This document shows, in pieces, positions 1 to 8,135 of a stretch of 64,000 bases of DNA (within the stretch, counting starts at the first letter, position 1; every line of letters starts with the position of its first letter). The DNA is taken from positions 248,001 through 312,000 of the forward strand of contig CAVVCQ010000001.1 in assembly GCA_963746805.1 (NCBI GenBank). The letters run 5' to 3'. Made by a program: the position numbers and the translations under genes. The DNA comes from DATHTC01 sp963746805 (lineage in GTDB: Bacteria; Actinomycetota; Thermoleophilia; Gaiellales; Gaiellaceae). The notes beneath the pieces were generated by a model. It saw only the letters and a program-made list of their open reading frames with translations. It was not told the origin of the DNA and ran no database searches.

Positions 1-154
1 ACGAGTCGACGAAGATCTGGTCGAAGGCGCGGTCGATCGTGTCGGTGAGGACGTAGGCGCCGCTCATCATCGCGACGCCGAGGACGATCGCGATCGCGGT
101 CAGCGCGGAGCGGAGCTTGCGCCCGGCCATCCCGCGCAGAACCACCCTGAGCAC
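1..154 (-). CDS. FtsX/MacB-like ABC transporter permease, N-terminal part
   Basis: Only the first ~50 residues lie in the window; the gene runs off the left edge. The visible protein starts VLRVVLRGMAGRKLRS and continues LTAIAIVLGVAMMSGAYVLT, a first membrane helix, followed by DTIDRAFDQIF. Basic residues before one helix that ends in YVLTDTIDRAF are typical of the N-terminus of actinobacterial FtsX/MacB-family permeases. These permeases pair with a LolD-like ATPase and carry a large extracytoplasmic MacB_PCD domain. The start may be the GTG at 154, the GTG at 145 or the ATG at 130; I chose 154 as the longest. The transported substrate cannot be told from this fragment. Confidence 0.75.
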   Translation of the reverse strand, partial: MLRVVLRGMAGRKLRSALTAIAIVLGVAMMSGAYVLTDTIDRAFDQIFVDS

Positions 155-264
155 GGCCCGAGGCTATCGCCGTCCAGTGCGGCCGCCTATGCGGCCAGCC
201 GTACTTCGTGTCGGCATCGTGCGCGCGCGGCGGGGTGCCAGGGCTCCGCTACCGTACGCGCCCG

Positions 265-894
265 ATGGTCGCGCTCCTGGACGGGATCCGCTCGTTCGAC
301 ACGGCCGTGTCCGCGTTCGGCGAGAGCGTCCGGTGGGCGCCGTTCACCGCGGTGTTCCTGCTCGTCTCGACCTGGTTCGTGAAGTGGCCGCTGATCGCGG
401 TCGTCGGCGCCGCCTTCGACCGGCCCTGGCGGCGCCTGCTGCCGTGGGCCGGTGTCGCATCGGGCAGCGCGGTGGCGGCCGCGGGGCTCGCGGTGATGCT
501 GCTGAAGGAGACGTTCGACCGGGCGCGGCCGCCGCTCGCGGACTCGTCGATCGACGCCGTCGGGCTGCTGCCGTCGTCGGCGTCCTTCCCCTCCGGTCAC
601 GCGGCCACAGCGTTCGCCGCCGCGGTCGCCGTCGGGATCGTCCACCCGCGGCTCAGGCGACCGCTGCTCGCGCTCGCCGCGCTGGTGGCGGTGTCGCGCG
701 TGTACCTGGGAGTGCATTTCCTGTCGGATGTGCTGGTCGGAAGCCTGCTCGGAGTTGCGATCGGCGCAGTTGCCGGAACGGTGGTTCGAGCGGTCGCACC
801 AGCGCCCACAGCACCGCCGCCGAGTCCCGACCCGCTCGGAACGAGCTCCGCTCCGCTCCGTAGATCGCCGGCATCGGCACCCACCCGACGCTGA
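265..894 (+). CDS. PAP2 (type 2 phosphatidic acid phosphatase) family protein
   Basis: An integral-membrane phosphatase that probably removes phosphate from a lipid or isoprenyl pyrophosphate at the membrane surface. All three PAP2 motifs are present: K-x6-RP as KETFDRARP (about residue 80), PSGH (about 110), and SRVYLGVHFLSD, matching SR-x5-H-x3-D (about 142). Hydrophobic helices lie between them. I chose the ATG at 265 rather than an in-frame codon at 208 because the first 19 residues upstream are basic and unlike the family. Residues after about 175 are Pro/Ala-rich and overlap the 3' end of the convergent gene by about 240 nt, so the true C-terminus is probably earlier and a small indel there is possible. 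The lipid substrate is unknown. Confidence 0.8.
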   Translation: MVALLDGIRSFDTAVSAFGESVRWAPFTAVFLLVSTWFVKWPLIAVVGAAFDRPWRRLLPWAGVASGSAVAAAGLAVMLLKETFDRARPPLADSSIDAVGLLPSSASFPSGHAATAFAAAVAVGIVHPRLRRPLLALAALVAVSRVYLGVHFLSDVLVGSLLGVAIGAVAGTVVRAVAPAPTAPPPSPDPLGTSSAPLRRSPASAPTRR

Positions 895-3313
895 GCCCTG
901 CGCGGAGCACGCGCCGCAGGTGCGTCGTCTCCGCCTCGTAGCCGCCGCCGGGGAAGAGGGCGAGCGCCTCGCGGCGGAGCAGCCGCATCCCGTTCTGCGT
1001 GTCGCGCACCGGGTGCCCGCTCACGAGCCCGAACAGGCGGCGCGTCGTCCGGTTCGCGACCCGCCGTTCGAACGGCATCGAGGCGAGGTCGGCGAAGCGG
1101 TCGCCGATCACGAGGTCGGCCGAGCCGGCGGACGCGACGAACTCGGCGATCGCGGCGGGCGGGTGCTGGCCGTCGGCGTCGACGACCATGACGGCCCGGA
1201 GCCCGGGATGCGCCTCGAGGGCCGCGTCGATCCCGGCGCGGACAGCCGAGCCCTTGCCCGAGCGCGTGGGTTGCCGGACGAGCGTCGCGCCGACGGATGC
1301 CGCCGCGGTGTCGAGCTGCCGGGCGACGGCGGGGGAGGAGCCGTCGTCGACGAGGACGATCGCGCCGACCTGGGCGCGGACGCCCTCGAGCAGCTCCTCG
1401 GAGGGCACGTCCTCGTATGAGGGCATCACGGCCACGACATCGTCGGCCTCGAGCCGTGGCCGTGAACTTGCGTCGGAACGGGAGCCGCGCTTGCTGCCGC
1501 GGTCGAGCGCGATCGCGACGAGCAGGGCGCTCGCGACGCCGAGGGCGGTTCCCGCGACGGTGTCGAAGGGGAAGTGCGCGCCGAAGAGCACACGCGTGAA
1601 GGCGACGGCGGCCACGTACAGGCCGAGTGCGAGGCGGGCACGCGGGAACGCGATCGCCGCGCCGGTGGCGAGGGCGGCGGTGATCGCCATGTGGCCGCTC
1701 GGGAACGAGTTGAGGTGCGCCCAGCTGTGGCCTTCGAGCACGATGTCGCCCGCGTCGAGGACTTCTTCCGGTCGCGCGCGGTCGTACACCGAGTAGACGG
1801 CCTCGAGCAGGCCCCACGCCACGACGGCGGCGCCGAGGACGAGCGTCGCGACGCGGGGGACCCGGCGCGGGCCAGTGACGAGCGCGGCGACGAGCGCGGC
1901 GACGACGAGGATCGCGTAGTTGCGGCTGTGCGGGTCGAGCACGCGCCAGAGGATGTCGGGCGCGTCGAAGAGGCCGTTGACGGCGAGGTACAGCGCCTCG
2001 TCGAGCTCGTGCACCGGCGTGTGCGCGACGAGCAGGCCGAGCGCCGGCACGAGCGCGAGCAGGAAGGCGGCGACGCGGCCGCGGCTGCGCGGGCGGACGG
2101 CCACGCCGAGCGGCACGAGCGCGCCGAGGGTCGCCGCGCCGCCGAGCACGAACAGGGCGCGGTAGCTGCCGGTCGCGGCGACGAGCCAGCCGGCCGCGGG
2201 CAGCGCGATCGTCGAGGCGATTGCGCGCACCGAGAAGTAGAGCGCGCTGTAGCCGCCCTCCTCGCCGTCCGGGATCAGCGCCGAGAAGAGCGGGAACCCG
2301 AGCGTCGAGATCAGGCCGAAACCGGCCGCGCCGGCGAGCAGCGCGGGAGCGACGGACAGCAGGTCGTTCGTGGCCGCGACGCCGAGGAAGCCGACGCCCA
2401 TGAGCACGATCCCGCCGAGGAGCAGCGGCCGCTGGAGCGAGGGGCGCCGGACGCGGCCGCCGGCGACGATCGCCGCCGCGGTCGCGATCCCGAAGGCCGC
2501 GAGCCAGAGCGAGGCCTCGGCCGGCCGCAATCCCAGCTCCTCCTCGGCGTACAGGAGGAAGAACGCCGGGAGCGCCGCGTAGCCGAGCACCCACAGCACC
2601 TGCGCCGTGAGGAAGGCGGCCACGCCCGGCCGCCGGGCGGCGGCGAGGTAGTACCCACGCGTGCGCGCAGGCCCGCGCTCCCGCTCGACCCGGCGGCCGG
2701 CGCCGCGCGCGCTCGACAGGGTCGGCAGCGCGAGGAGCGGGAGGAGGACGGCGGCCACGAGGAACGGCGCCCAGAGCGCGACCTCGGTCAGCGCGCCGCC
2801 GACGGCGATCCCCGCGAGCCCGCCGCCGAGGAGCGCGAGCTCTTGCGCACTCGTGGCCCGAGGCCGCTCGGCCGCGCCGAACCGCTCGGGAACGAGTGCG
2901 CGATGGACGGTGGTGACGGCGTTGAGGCCGACGTAGACGACCGCGCCGGCCGCGGTCAGCACGAGGTACGAGCTCGACGCGCCCGCGGCCGTCGCGACGA
3001 GGCCGCCGGCGCCGAGGAGGCTGCCGCCGACGATGAAGGCGCTCCGCCGGCGCGTGCCCTCGACGCGGTCGCTCCAGACGCCGACGACGAGCGGCACGAC
3101 GAAGCCTGCGATCGCGTTGACGAGCATGACGGTGCCGATGAGCCCGGGCTCGTCCTTGATCTCGTTGAGGAGCAGCGGCAGGTACGTGGTCGTGACGGCG
3201 CGTGCGAGGCCGGCGCCGGCCGCGGCCGCCGCGAACGCGACGAGCGGGAGGAGCGCGAGCCGGCGCGCCGAGGGGCGCGCGGCGACGTCGACGGTGGCGG
3301 CGACGGCGGTCAC
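653..3313 (-). CDS. MFS transporter - PAP2 phosphatase - GT2 glycosyltransferase fusion
   Basis: An 886-residue protein with three domains in one frame. Residues ~15-405 are a 12-helix major facilitator, with GVWSDRVEGTRRR as the loop 2-3 motif. Residues ~410-610 are a PAP2 domain with PSGH and TRVLFGAHFPFD; its first motif reads YSVYDRARP, so the usual Lys is Tyr. Residues ~625-840 are a family 2 glycosyltransferase with VLVDDGSS, VVDADGQHPP and DTQNGMRLLRR, resembling dolichyl/polyprenyl-phosphate sugar transferases. The start GTG overlaps the stop of the lipid kinase gene upstream (GTGA), so the two are translationally coupled. A combined role in making, moving or recycling polyprenyl-linked sugars is inference. 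The last ~45 residues are low-complexity read-through over the convergent PAP2 gene. Confidence 0.85.
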   Translation of the reverse strand: MTAVAATVDVAARPSARRLALLPLVAFAAAAAGAGLARAVTTTYLPLLLNEIKDEPGLIGTVMLVNAIAGFVVPLVVGVWSDRVEGTRRRSAFIVGGSLLGAGGLVATAAGASSSYLVLTAAGAVVYVGLNAVTTVHRALVPERFGAAERPRATSAQELALLGGGLAGIAVGGALTEVALWAPFLVAAVLLPLLALPTLSSARGAGRRVERERGPARTRGYYLAAARRPGVAAFLTAQVLWVLGYAALPAFFLLYAEEELGLRPAEASLWLAAFGIATAAAIVAGGRVRRPSLQRPLLLGGIVLMGVGFLGVAATNDLLSVAPALLAGAAGFGLISTLGFPLFSALIPDGEEGGYSALYFSVRAIASTIALPAAGWLVAATGSYRALFVLGGAATLGALVPLGVAVRPRSRGRVAAFLLALVPALGLLVAHTPVHELDEALYLAVNGLFDAPDILWRVLDPHSRNYAILVVAALVAALVTGPRRVPRVATLVLGAAVVAWGLLEAVYSVYDRARPEEVLDAGDIVLEGHSWAHLNSFPSGHMAITAALATGAAIAFPRARLALGLYVAAVAFTRVLFGAHFPFDTVAGTALGVASALLVAIALDRGSKRGSRSDASSRPRLEADDVVAVMPSYEDVPSEELLEGVRAQVGAIVLVDDGSSPAVARQLDTAAASVGATLVRQPTRSGKGSAVRAGIDAALEAHPGLRAVMVVDADGQHPPAAIAEFVASAGSADLVIGDRFADLASMPFERRVANRTTRRLFGLVSGHPVRDTQNGMRLLRREALALFPGGGYEAETTHLRRVLRAGLSVGWVPMPAIYGAERSSFRAGRDSAAVLWALVRPLEPPFRQLRRSQLRAGFRPAHPTGNALPGTRATPPPARRARAAVA

Positions 3314-4239
3314 CGTCCGGGCCTCGCGATCGAGAAGGCGGCCGGCTCGAGGCGGATCTCGACGGGGCCGGTGCCGATGGTGGTGGTGTCGGCGACGACG
3401 GGCCAGCGGCCGCCGGTCGAGACGCGGACCTCGCGCGCACGCCAGGTGCGGATCCCGCGGCGGCCGATGTGGGCGCCGCGGCGCATGCGCACGAGGTTCG
3501 CGACGAGCGCGGCGCGGCTCGACGCCTCGACGGCGACGAGGTCGAGGAGCCCGTCGCCCGGATCGGCGTCGGGGGCGACGCGGAGCCCGAAGGCGAACAG
3601 CGGGAAGTTGACGACGAAGAGCTGGTTCAGGCTCGAGAGCTCGGCCGCGCCGTCGCTCTCGACGAGCACGGGGCCGGGCTCGAACCGCGCGAGGGTCGAC
3701 GCGGCGGCCTTGATCCCCGCTCGGAAGTCGGCCGAGTTGACGCCGCGGTAGCCCGAGCGCGCGACCGAGTGGAAGCCGACGCTGACGCCCTCGAGCGCGT
3801 GCACGGTCTTCCCGTTCGCGGTCGCGGCGATGAGGTCGAGCGGCCGCGTGCTGCTCTCGACCGCCACGCGGGCGGCGGCCGCGAGGTCGATGGGGATCGA
3901 GAGGCTGTGCGCGATGTTGTTCGCGCGGCCGGCAGGGAGGAGGGCGACCTCGGGCTTCGGGCCGTCGACGTTCGCGAATGCGTGCACCGAGCCGTCGCCG
4001 CCCAGCAGCACGACGCGCCGGTGGGCCTCGTGCACGAGGTGCGCGAGCTCGTCGAGGCTCGTGGTGACGTGCGCCTCTACCCTCGCGCCGCGGTCGCGCA
4101 GCTGCCGGACGGCGCCGTCGAAGACCTCGCGGCTGCCGCCGACGCCGCTCGCGTTGCCGTTTGCGATCAGCATCAGGTGCCGGGCCGAGACGGGGCGCTG
4201 CCACGACGCGTTGTGGTCGAGTGAGAGGGCGGTGGACAC
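3310..4239 (-). CDS. Diacylglycerol kinase-like lipid kinase (YegS/BmrU family)
   Basis: 309 residues matching the cytosolic DAGK/YegS lipid-kinase fold, which phosphorylates lipid hydroxyls with ATP. N-terminal LMLIANGNASG fits the family's first strand. VVLLGGDGSVHAFAN (about residue 78) is the GGDGT nucleotide-binding loop with Ser for Thr. LLPAGRANNIAHSL corresponds to PLGTANxxA, with Arg in place of Thr. DPGDGLLDLVAVEA is the conserved C-terminal stretch. The GTG at 4239 has GAGGG 8 nt upstream and was preferred to codons near 4335, which encode an unconserved Pro/Arg-rich leader. It is the first gene of a two-gene operon with the MFS-PAP2-GT fusion, which suggests a shared lipid or lipid-linked sugar pathway. 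Confidence 0.85.
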   Translation of the reverse strand: MSTALSLDHNASWQRPVSARHLMLIANGNASGVGGSREVFDGAVRQLRDRGARVEAHVTTSLDELAHLVHEAHRRVVLLGGDGSVHAFANVDGPKPEVALLPAGRANNIAHSLSIPIDLAAAARVAVESSTRPLDLIAATANGKTVHALEGVSVGFHSVARSGYRGVNSADFRAGIKAAASTLARFEPGPVLVESDGAAELSSLNQLFVVNFPLFAFGLRVAPDADPGDGLLDLVAVEASSRAALVANLVRMRRGAHIGRRGIRTWRAREVRVSTGGRWPVVADTTTIGTGPVEIRLEPAAFSIARPGR

Positions 4240-4378
4240 GTCGCAACCCTCGCACCCGTTTCCTGTACGAAACAGCGGGGGAGCACGACTCTTCGGCGGG
4301 GGTAACGAGGCGTCTGTCGGTGCGGCCAGCCGCACTGCCCGTGCGGGGATTTCCGGGGCGCGCCTCTAGGATCCCCAC

Positions 4379-5221
4379 GTGGCCGAGATCGTCCCGCTCG
4401 CCGATGCGGTCGCCGGGCTCGTGAGCGACGGCGACACGGTGGCGCTCGAGGGCTTCACGCATCTGATCCCGCACGCGGCGGGCCACGAGCTCGTCCGCCA
4501 GGGGCGCCGCGACCTGACGCTGGTGCGGATGACGCCGGACGTGATCTACGACCAGCTGATCGGCGCCGGCTGCGCGCGCGAGCTCGTGTTCTCCTGGGGC
4601 GGGAACCCGGGTGTGGGCTCGCTGCACCGCCTCCGCGACGCCGTCGAGCACGGCTGGCCCGTACCGCTCGCGGTCGTCGAGCACTCGCACGCTGGTATGG
4701 CCGCGGCCTACGCGGCCGGCGCCGCGCACCTGCCGTTCGGCGTCCTGCGTGGCTACGTAGGCACAGATCTCGCAGCCCGGACACGGGTCGCCACCGTCAC
4801 GTGCCCCTTCACCGGCGAGGAGCTGGCGGCGGTCCCGGCGCACCGGCCCGACGTCGGCATCGTCCACGCGCAGCAGGCCGACCGAGCGGGGAACGTGCAG
4901 CTGTGGGGCATCGCGGGCGTGCAGAAGGAGGTCGTGCTCGCCTCGACCCGCTCGCTCGCGACCGTCGAGGAGGTCGTCGACCGGCTCGAGCCGCGGCCCG
5001 GGGCGGTCGTCCTCCCGTCATGGGTGCTCGACGCCGTCGCGGTGGCGCCGCGCGGCGCCCATCCCTCGTACGCGCACGGGTACTACGACCGCGACAACGA
5101 CTTCTACGTCCGCTGGGACGAGATCAGCCGCGACCGGGACACCTTCACCGCCTGGATGGAGCGGCACGTGCTCGGGACGCGGGACGTCGACGAATACCAC
5201 CGGAGCCTGCGCGCCGCGTGA
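4379..5221 (+). CDS. CoA-transferase family I, subunit A
   Basis: 280 residues homologous to the alpha subunit of 3-oxoadipate, glutaconate or acetate CoA-transferases. GFTHLIPHAAGHELVRQG corresponds to the GGFG CoA-binding region, followed by the conserved GGNPGVG and ADRAGNVQLWGIAG. It opens a six-gene operon in which each gene overlaps the next or nearly abuts it, and its own stop overlaps the GTG of subunit B. Placed beside pcaHG and with pcaBDC in the same window, the pair most plausibly activates 3-oxoadipate with succinyl-CoA (PcaI/PcaJ role). At 280 + 235 residues the pair is nearer glutaconate CoA-transferase size than typical PcaI/PcaJ, so substrate specificity is an inference. Confidence 0.85.
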   Translation: MAEIVPLADAVAGLVSDGDTVALEGFTHLIPHAAGHELVRQGRRDLTLVRMTPDVIYDQLIGAGCARELVFSWGGNPGVGSLHRLRDAVEHGWPVPLAVVEHSHAGMAAAYAAGAAHLPFGVLRGYVGTDLAARTRVATVTCPFTGEELAAVPAHRPDVGIVHAQQADRAGNVQLWGIAGVQKEVVLASTRSLATVEEVVDRLEPRPGAVVLPSWVLDAVAVAPRGAHPSYAHGYYDRDNDFYVRWDEISRDRDTFTAWMERHVLGTRDVDEYHRSLRAA

Positions 5222-5925
5222 GCTGGACGCCCGACGAGATGATGGCGGTGGAGGCGTCGCGGCGGCTGCGCGACGGCGACGTCTGCTTCGTCGGGATCGG
5301 CCTCCCGTCACTCGCGGCGAACCTCGCGCGGGCGACGCACGCGCCGCGGGCCGTGCTCGTCTACGAGAGCGGCACGATCGGCGCGAAGCCGACGGAGCTC
5401 CCGCTCTCGATCGGGGACGGCGAGCTCGCCGAGACCGCCGATCTCGTCGTCTCCGTGCCGGAGATGTTCGCCTACTGGCTCCAGGGCGGCCGCGTCGACG
5501 TCGGCTTCCTCGGCGCCGCGCAGATCGACCGCTTCGGCAATCTCAACAGCACCGTGATCGGGGACTACGACAGCCCGACGGTGCGGCTCCCCGGCGCCGG
5601 CGGCGCGCCCGAGATCGCGACGGCCGCACGCGAGGTGTTCGTGATGCTGCGCCAGACGCCGCGGGCGTTCGTGGAGGAGCTCGACTTCCGCACGACCACC
5701 GGCGGCCGCGTCTCCGTCGTCGTCACCGACCTCGGGCTGCTGGAGCCGCGCGGCGAGAAGCGTGAGCTCGTGCTCACGCACGTGCATTCCGGGATCGACG
5801 CGGAGCAGGCGGTCGAGGCGACCGGCTGGCCGTTGCGTGTCGCCGACGATCTGCGCGAGACTCGCGCTCCGACGGACGAGGAGCTCGCGGCGCTCCGCGG
5901 GCTCGCGACGAAAGGAGCCCGGTGA
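5218..5925 (+). CDS. CoA-transferase family I, subunit B
   Basis: 235 residues, the partner of the preceding subunit A. VGIGLPSLAANLARATHAP is the N-terminal signature. VLVYESGTIGA holds the glutamate expected to form the glutamyl-CoA thioester intermediate in this family. DVGFLGAAQIDRFGNLNST matches the conserved GGAQVDxxGNLNxT segment. The start GTG overlaps the previous stop (GTGA). Downstream, the GTG of pcaH overlaps this gene's stop by 4 nt. The A/B complex is predicted to be cytosolic and to transfer CoA to 3-oxoadipate. Confidence 0.85.
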   Translation: MSWTPDEMMAVEASRRLRDGDVCFVGIGLPSLAANLARATHAPRAVLVYESGTIGAKPTELPLSIGDGELAETADLVVSVPEMFAYWLQGGRVDVGFLGAAQIDRFGNLNSTVIGDYDSPTVRLPGAGGAPEIATAAREVFVMLRQTPRAFVEELDFRTTTGGRVSVVVTDLGLLEPRGEKRELVLTHVHSGIDAEQAVEATGWPLRVADDLRETRAPTDEELAALRGLATKGAR

Positions 5926-6587
5926 CCGAGGTCGACCCGCCGTACCTCTTCCCCGACTACCGGTCGACCGTCACCCGTGCGCCCTCGCGTGTGCTGCTGC
6001 CGGTCCCGGAGGAGCTCCACGACCTCCGTGCGCCCGTCTTCGGGGAGGACACGGTTGCGTCGGCTGACGCGGATCTGACCCGGCAGGGTGGGGGAGAGCC
6101 GCTCGGCGAGCGCATCGTCGTCACGGGGCGCGTGCTCGACGAGGACGAGCGCCCGGTCCGCGGCGCGCTGCTCGAGGTCTGGCAGGCGAACGCCGCCGGC
6201 AGGTACGTGCACGAGGGGGATCAGCACCCGGCGCCGCTCGACGCGAACTTCACCGGTGCCGGGCGGACGCTCACGGACGACGACGGCCGCTATCGGTTCG
6301 TCACGGTCAAGCCCGGGGCCTATCCCTGGCGCAACCACCCGAACGCGTGGCGACCCGCGCACATCCACTTCTCCGTGTTCGGACGCGCCTTCACGCAGCG
6401 GCTCGTGACCCAGATGTACTTCCCCGGCGATCCGCTCTTCGCCTACGACCCGATCTTCCAGTCCGTCCGCGACCCCGCCGCCCGCGAGCGGCTCGTGGCG
6501 ACGCTCGATCTCGACGAGACGACACCGGAATGGGCGCTCGGCTACACGTGGGACATCGTCTTGCGAAGGACGCACTTCGAGGAATGA
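5922..6587 (+). CDS. pcaH: Protocatechuate 3,4-dioxygenase, beta subunit
   Basis: The catalytic subunit of the intradiol ring-cleavage enzyme, converting protocatechuate and O2 to 3-carboxy-cis,cis-muconate with non-heme Fe(III). The four iron ligands of the family can be placed: Tyr in WQANAAGRY (about residue 95), Tyr in YPWRN (134), and both His in WRPAHIHFS (147 and 149). The N-terminal PPYLFPDYRSTVTRAP is the usual PcaH leader. Length (221 aa) is a little short of the ~235 usual. It is immediately followed by pcaG (ATGA overlap), giving the 1:1 alpha-beta protomer. The GTG start overlaps the upstream CoA-transferase stop. Confidence 0.95.
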   Translation: MTEVDPPYLFPDYRSTVTRAPSRVLLPVPEELHDLRAPVFGEDTVASADADLTRQGGGEPLGERIVVTGRVLDEDERPVRGALLEVWQANAAGRYVHEGDQHPAPLDANFTGAGRTLTDDDGRYRFVTVKPGAYPWRNHPNAWRPAHIHFSVFGRAFTQRLVTQMYFPGDPLFAYDPIFQSVRDPAARERLVATLDLDETTPEWALGYTWDIVLRRTHFEE

Positions 6588-6988
6588 GGACGCCGTCGCA
6601 GACCGTCGGGCCGTTCTTCTCGTTCGGCCTCTGTGTCCGGACCCAGAACGAGCTCCCGGGCGGCACCGTCCGCATCGAGGGGCAGGTGTTCGACGGCGAG
6701 GAGGTGCCGATCGCCGACGCCATGCTCGAGGTGTGCGACCCGACCGCCGGGTGGGGGCGCTGCGGGACCGACGGCGAGGGCCGGTTCGCGTTCCTCGTCC
6801 CCGAGGAGGTGCGCCGCCTCGAGGTGCTCGTGTTCGCGCGCGGGATGCTCAAGGCCGGGCTCACCCGGCTGTACCTCGATCCGGGCGCCGCCGAGGACGA
6901 GACGATGGTCGCGCGCCGCGAGGGGGACGTGTACCGCTACGACGTGCATCTGCAGGGGGAACGCGCGACCGCGTTCTTCCAGCACTGA
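6584..6988 (+). CDS. pcaG: Protocatechuate 3,4-dioxygenase, alpha subunit
   Basis: The structural partner of PcaH. TPSQTVGPFFSFGLC is the diagnostic N-terminus of PcaG, followed by the intradiol-dioxygenase beta-sandwich (VRIEGQVFDGEEVPIADAML). It lacks the Fe ligands, as expected of the alpha subunit. At 134 residues it is clearly shorter than the roughly 190-200 of proteobacterial PcaG. No frameshift is evident, and the shortening lies in the loops. ATG at 6584 overlaps the pcaH stop. It is followed after 26 nt by the MetE-like methyltransferase. Confidence 0.92.
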   Translation: MRTPSQTVGPFFSFGLCVRTQNELPGGTVRIEGQVFDGEEVPIADAMLEVCDPTAGWGRCGTDGEGRFAFLVPEEVRRLEVLVFARGMLKAGLTRLYLDPGAAEDETMVARREGDVYRYDVHLQGERATAFFQH

Positions 6989-7014
6989 TCTGCGAGCCGA
7001 GGAGGCCGATTCGA

Positions 7015-8135
7015 TGAGCGCACGCACCGAGCCACCGTTCCGCGCCGACCACGTCGGCAGCCTGCTCCGCCCGCCGCAGCTCCTGCGGGCGCGCGAGGAC
7101 CGCGCCGCCGGCCGCATCGACGCCGACGAGCTCCGCGCGGTCGAGGACGAGGCGATCGCCGGGATCGTCCGCAAGCAGGAGGAGATCGGGCTGCGCTCGG
7201 CGACCGACGGCGAGTTCCGACGCGAGTCGTGGCACATGGACTTCATCTACCAGCTCGACGGGATCACGAAGGAAGCGGGCCACATCAGCGTCAAGTTCCA
7301 CAAGCCCGACGGCGACATCGAGTTCACGCCGGCTGCCCTGCACGTCGACGGGAAGCTCGGCGTCTCGCAGACGATCTTCGGCGACGCGTTCGAGTACCTG
7401 CACGGTGCCGTGACGCGGAACCTCCCGAAGCTGACCATCCCGTCGCCGAGCATGGTCCACTACCGCGGCGGCAAGGCCGCGGTCGACGAGTCCGTCTACC
7501 CGACCCTCGACGAGTTCTGGCGCGATCTCGTCGCCGCCTACCGCGAGGAGGTGCGGCGGCTGGGCGAGCTCGGGTGCACGTACCTCCAGTTCGACGACAC
7601 GAGCCTCGCGTACATGAACGACCCGCACCAGCGCGAGTACATCGCCTCGATCGGGGGCGACCCCGAGCACCAGCACGTCGAGTACATCCGCCACATCAAC
7701 GAGGCCCTCTCGGAGCGGCCGGAGGGGATGCGCGTGACGACGCACATGTGCCGCGGCAACTTCCGCTCGGGCTGGGCGGCCGAGGGCGGCTACGACTTCG
7801 TCGCCGAGGCGCTCCTCAACGACCTCGAGGTCGACGGCTTCTTCATGGAGTGGGACGACGAGCGCTCCGGCGGCTTCGAGCCGCTCCGCTTCCTGCCGAA
7901 GGGCGAGAAGCAGGTCGTGCTCGGGCTCGTTACCACGAAGCGCGGCGAGCTCGAAAACCGTGACGAGCTGCTGCGCCGGATCGAGGAGGCGTCGCGCTTC
8001 GCGCCGCTCGACCAGCTCTGCCTCTCGCCGCAGTGCGGCTTCTCCTCGACGGTCGAGGGGAACCAGCTGAGCGAGGAGGAGCAGTGGGCGAAGCTGCGGC
8101 TGATCGTCGAGGTCGCCGAGGACGTCTGGGGGTGA
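7015..8135 (+). CDS. MetE C-terminal-like cobalamin-independent methyltransferase (YxjG/YxjH type)
   Basis: 373 residues corresponding to the catalytic C-terminal barrel of cobalamin-independent methionine synthase, without the N-terminal folate-binding half. FRADHVGSLLRP is the family start. All four zinc/thiol ligands of MetE have counterparts: H and C in THMCRGN, E in GFFMEWDD, and C in LSPQCGFSS. It should therefore bind zinc and activate a thiol acceptor. Its place inside an aromatic-catabolism operon, with its stop overlapping the decarboxylase start, suggests a methyl-group role linked to aromatic growth, such as disposal of methyl from methoxylated aromatics. Neither methyl donor nor acceptor is known. 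The ATG at 7015 follows GAGGAGG. Confidence 0.8.

Noticed and set aside
597..3440. Very long antisense open frames such as 597-3440 (minus), 14347-16695 (minus) and 52103-54619 (minus)
   Set aside because: They are Arg/Ala/Pro-rich shadows of real genes in another frame; high GC makes stops rare. The overlapping real genes have clear motifs.
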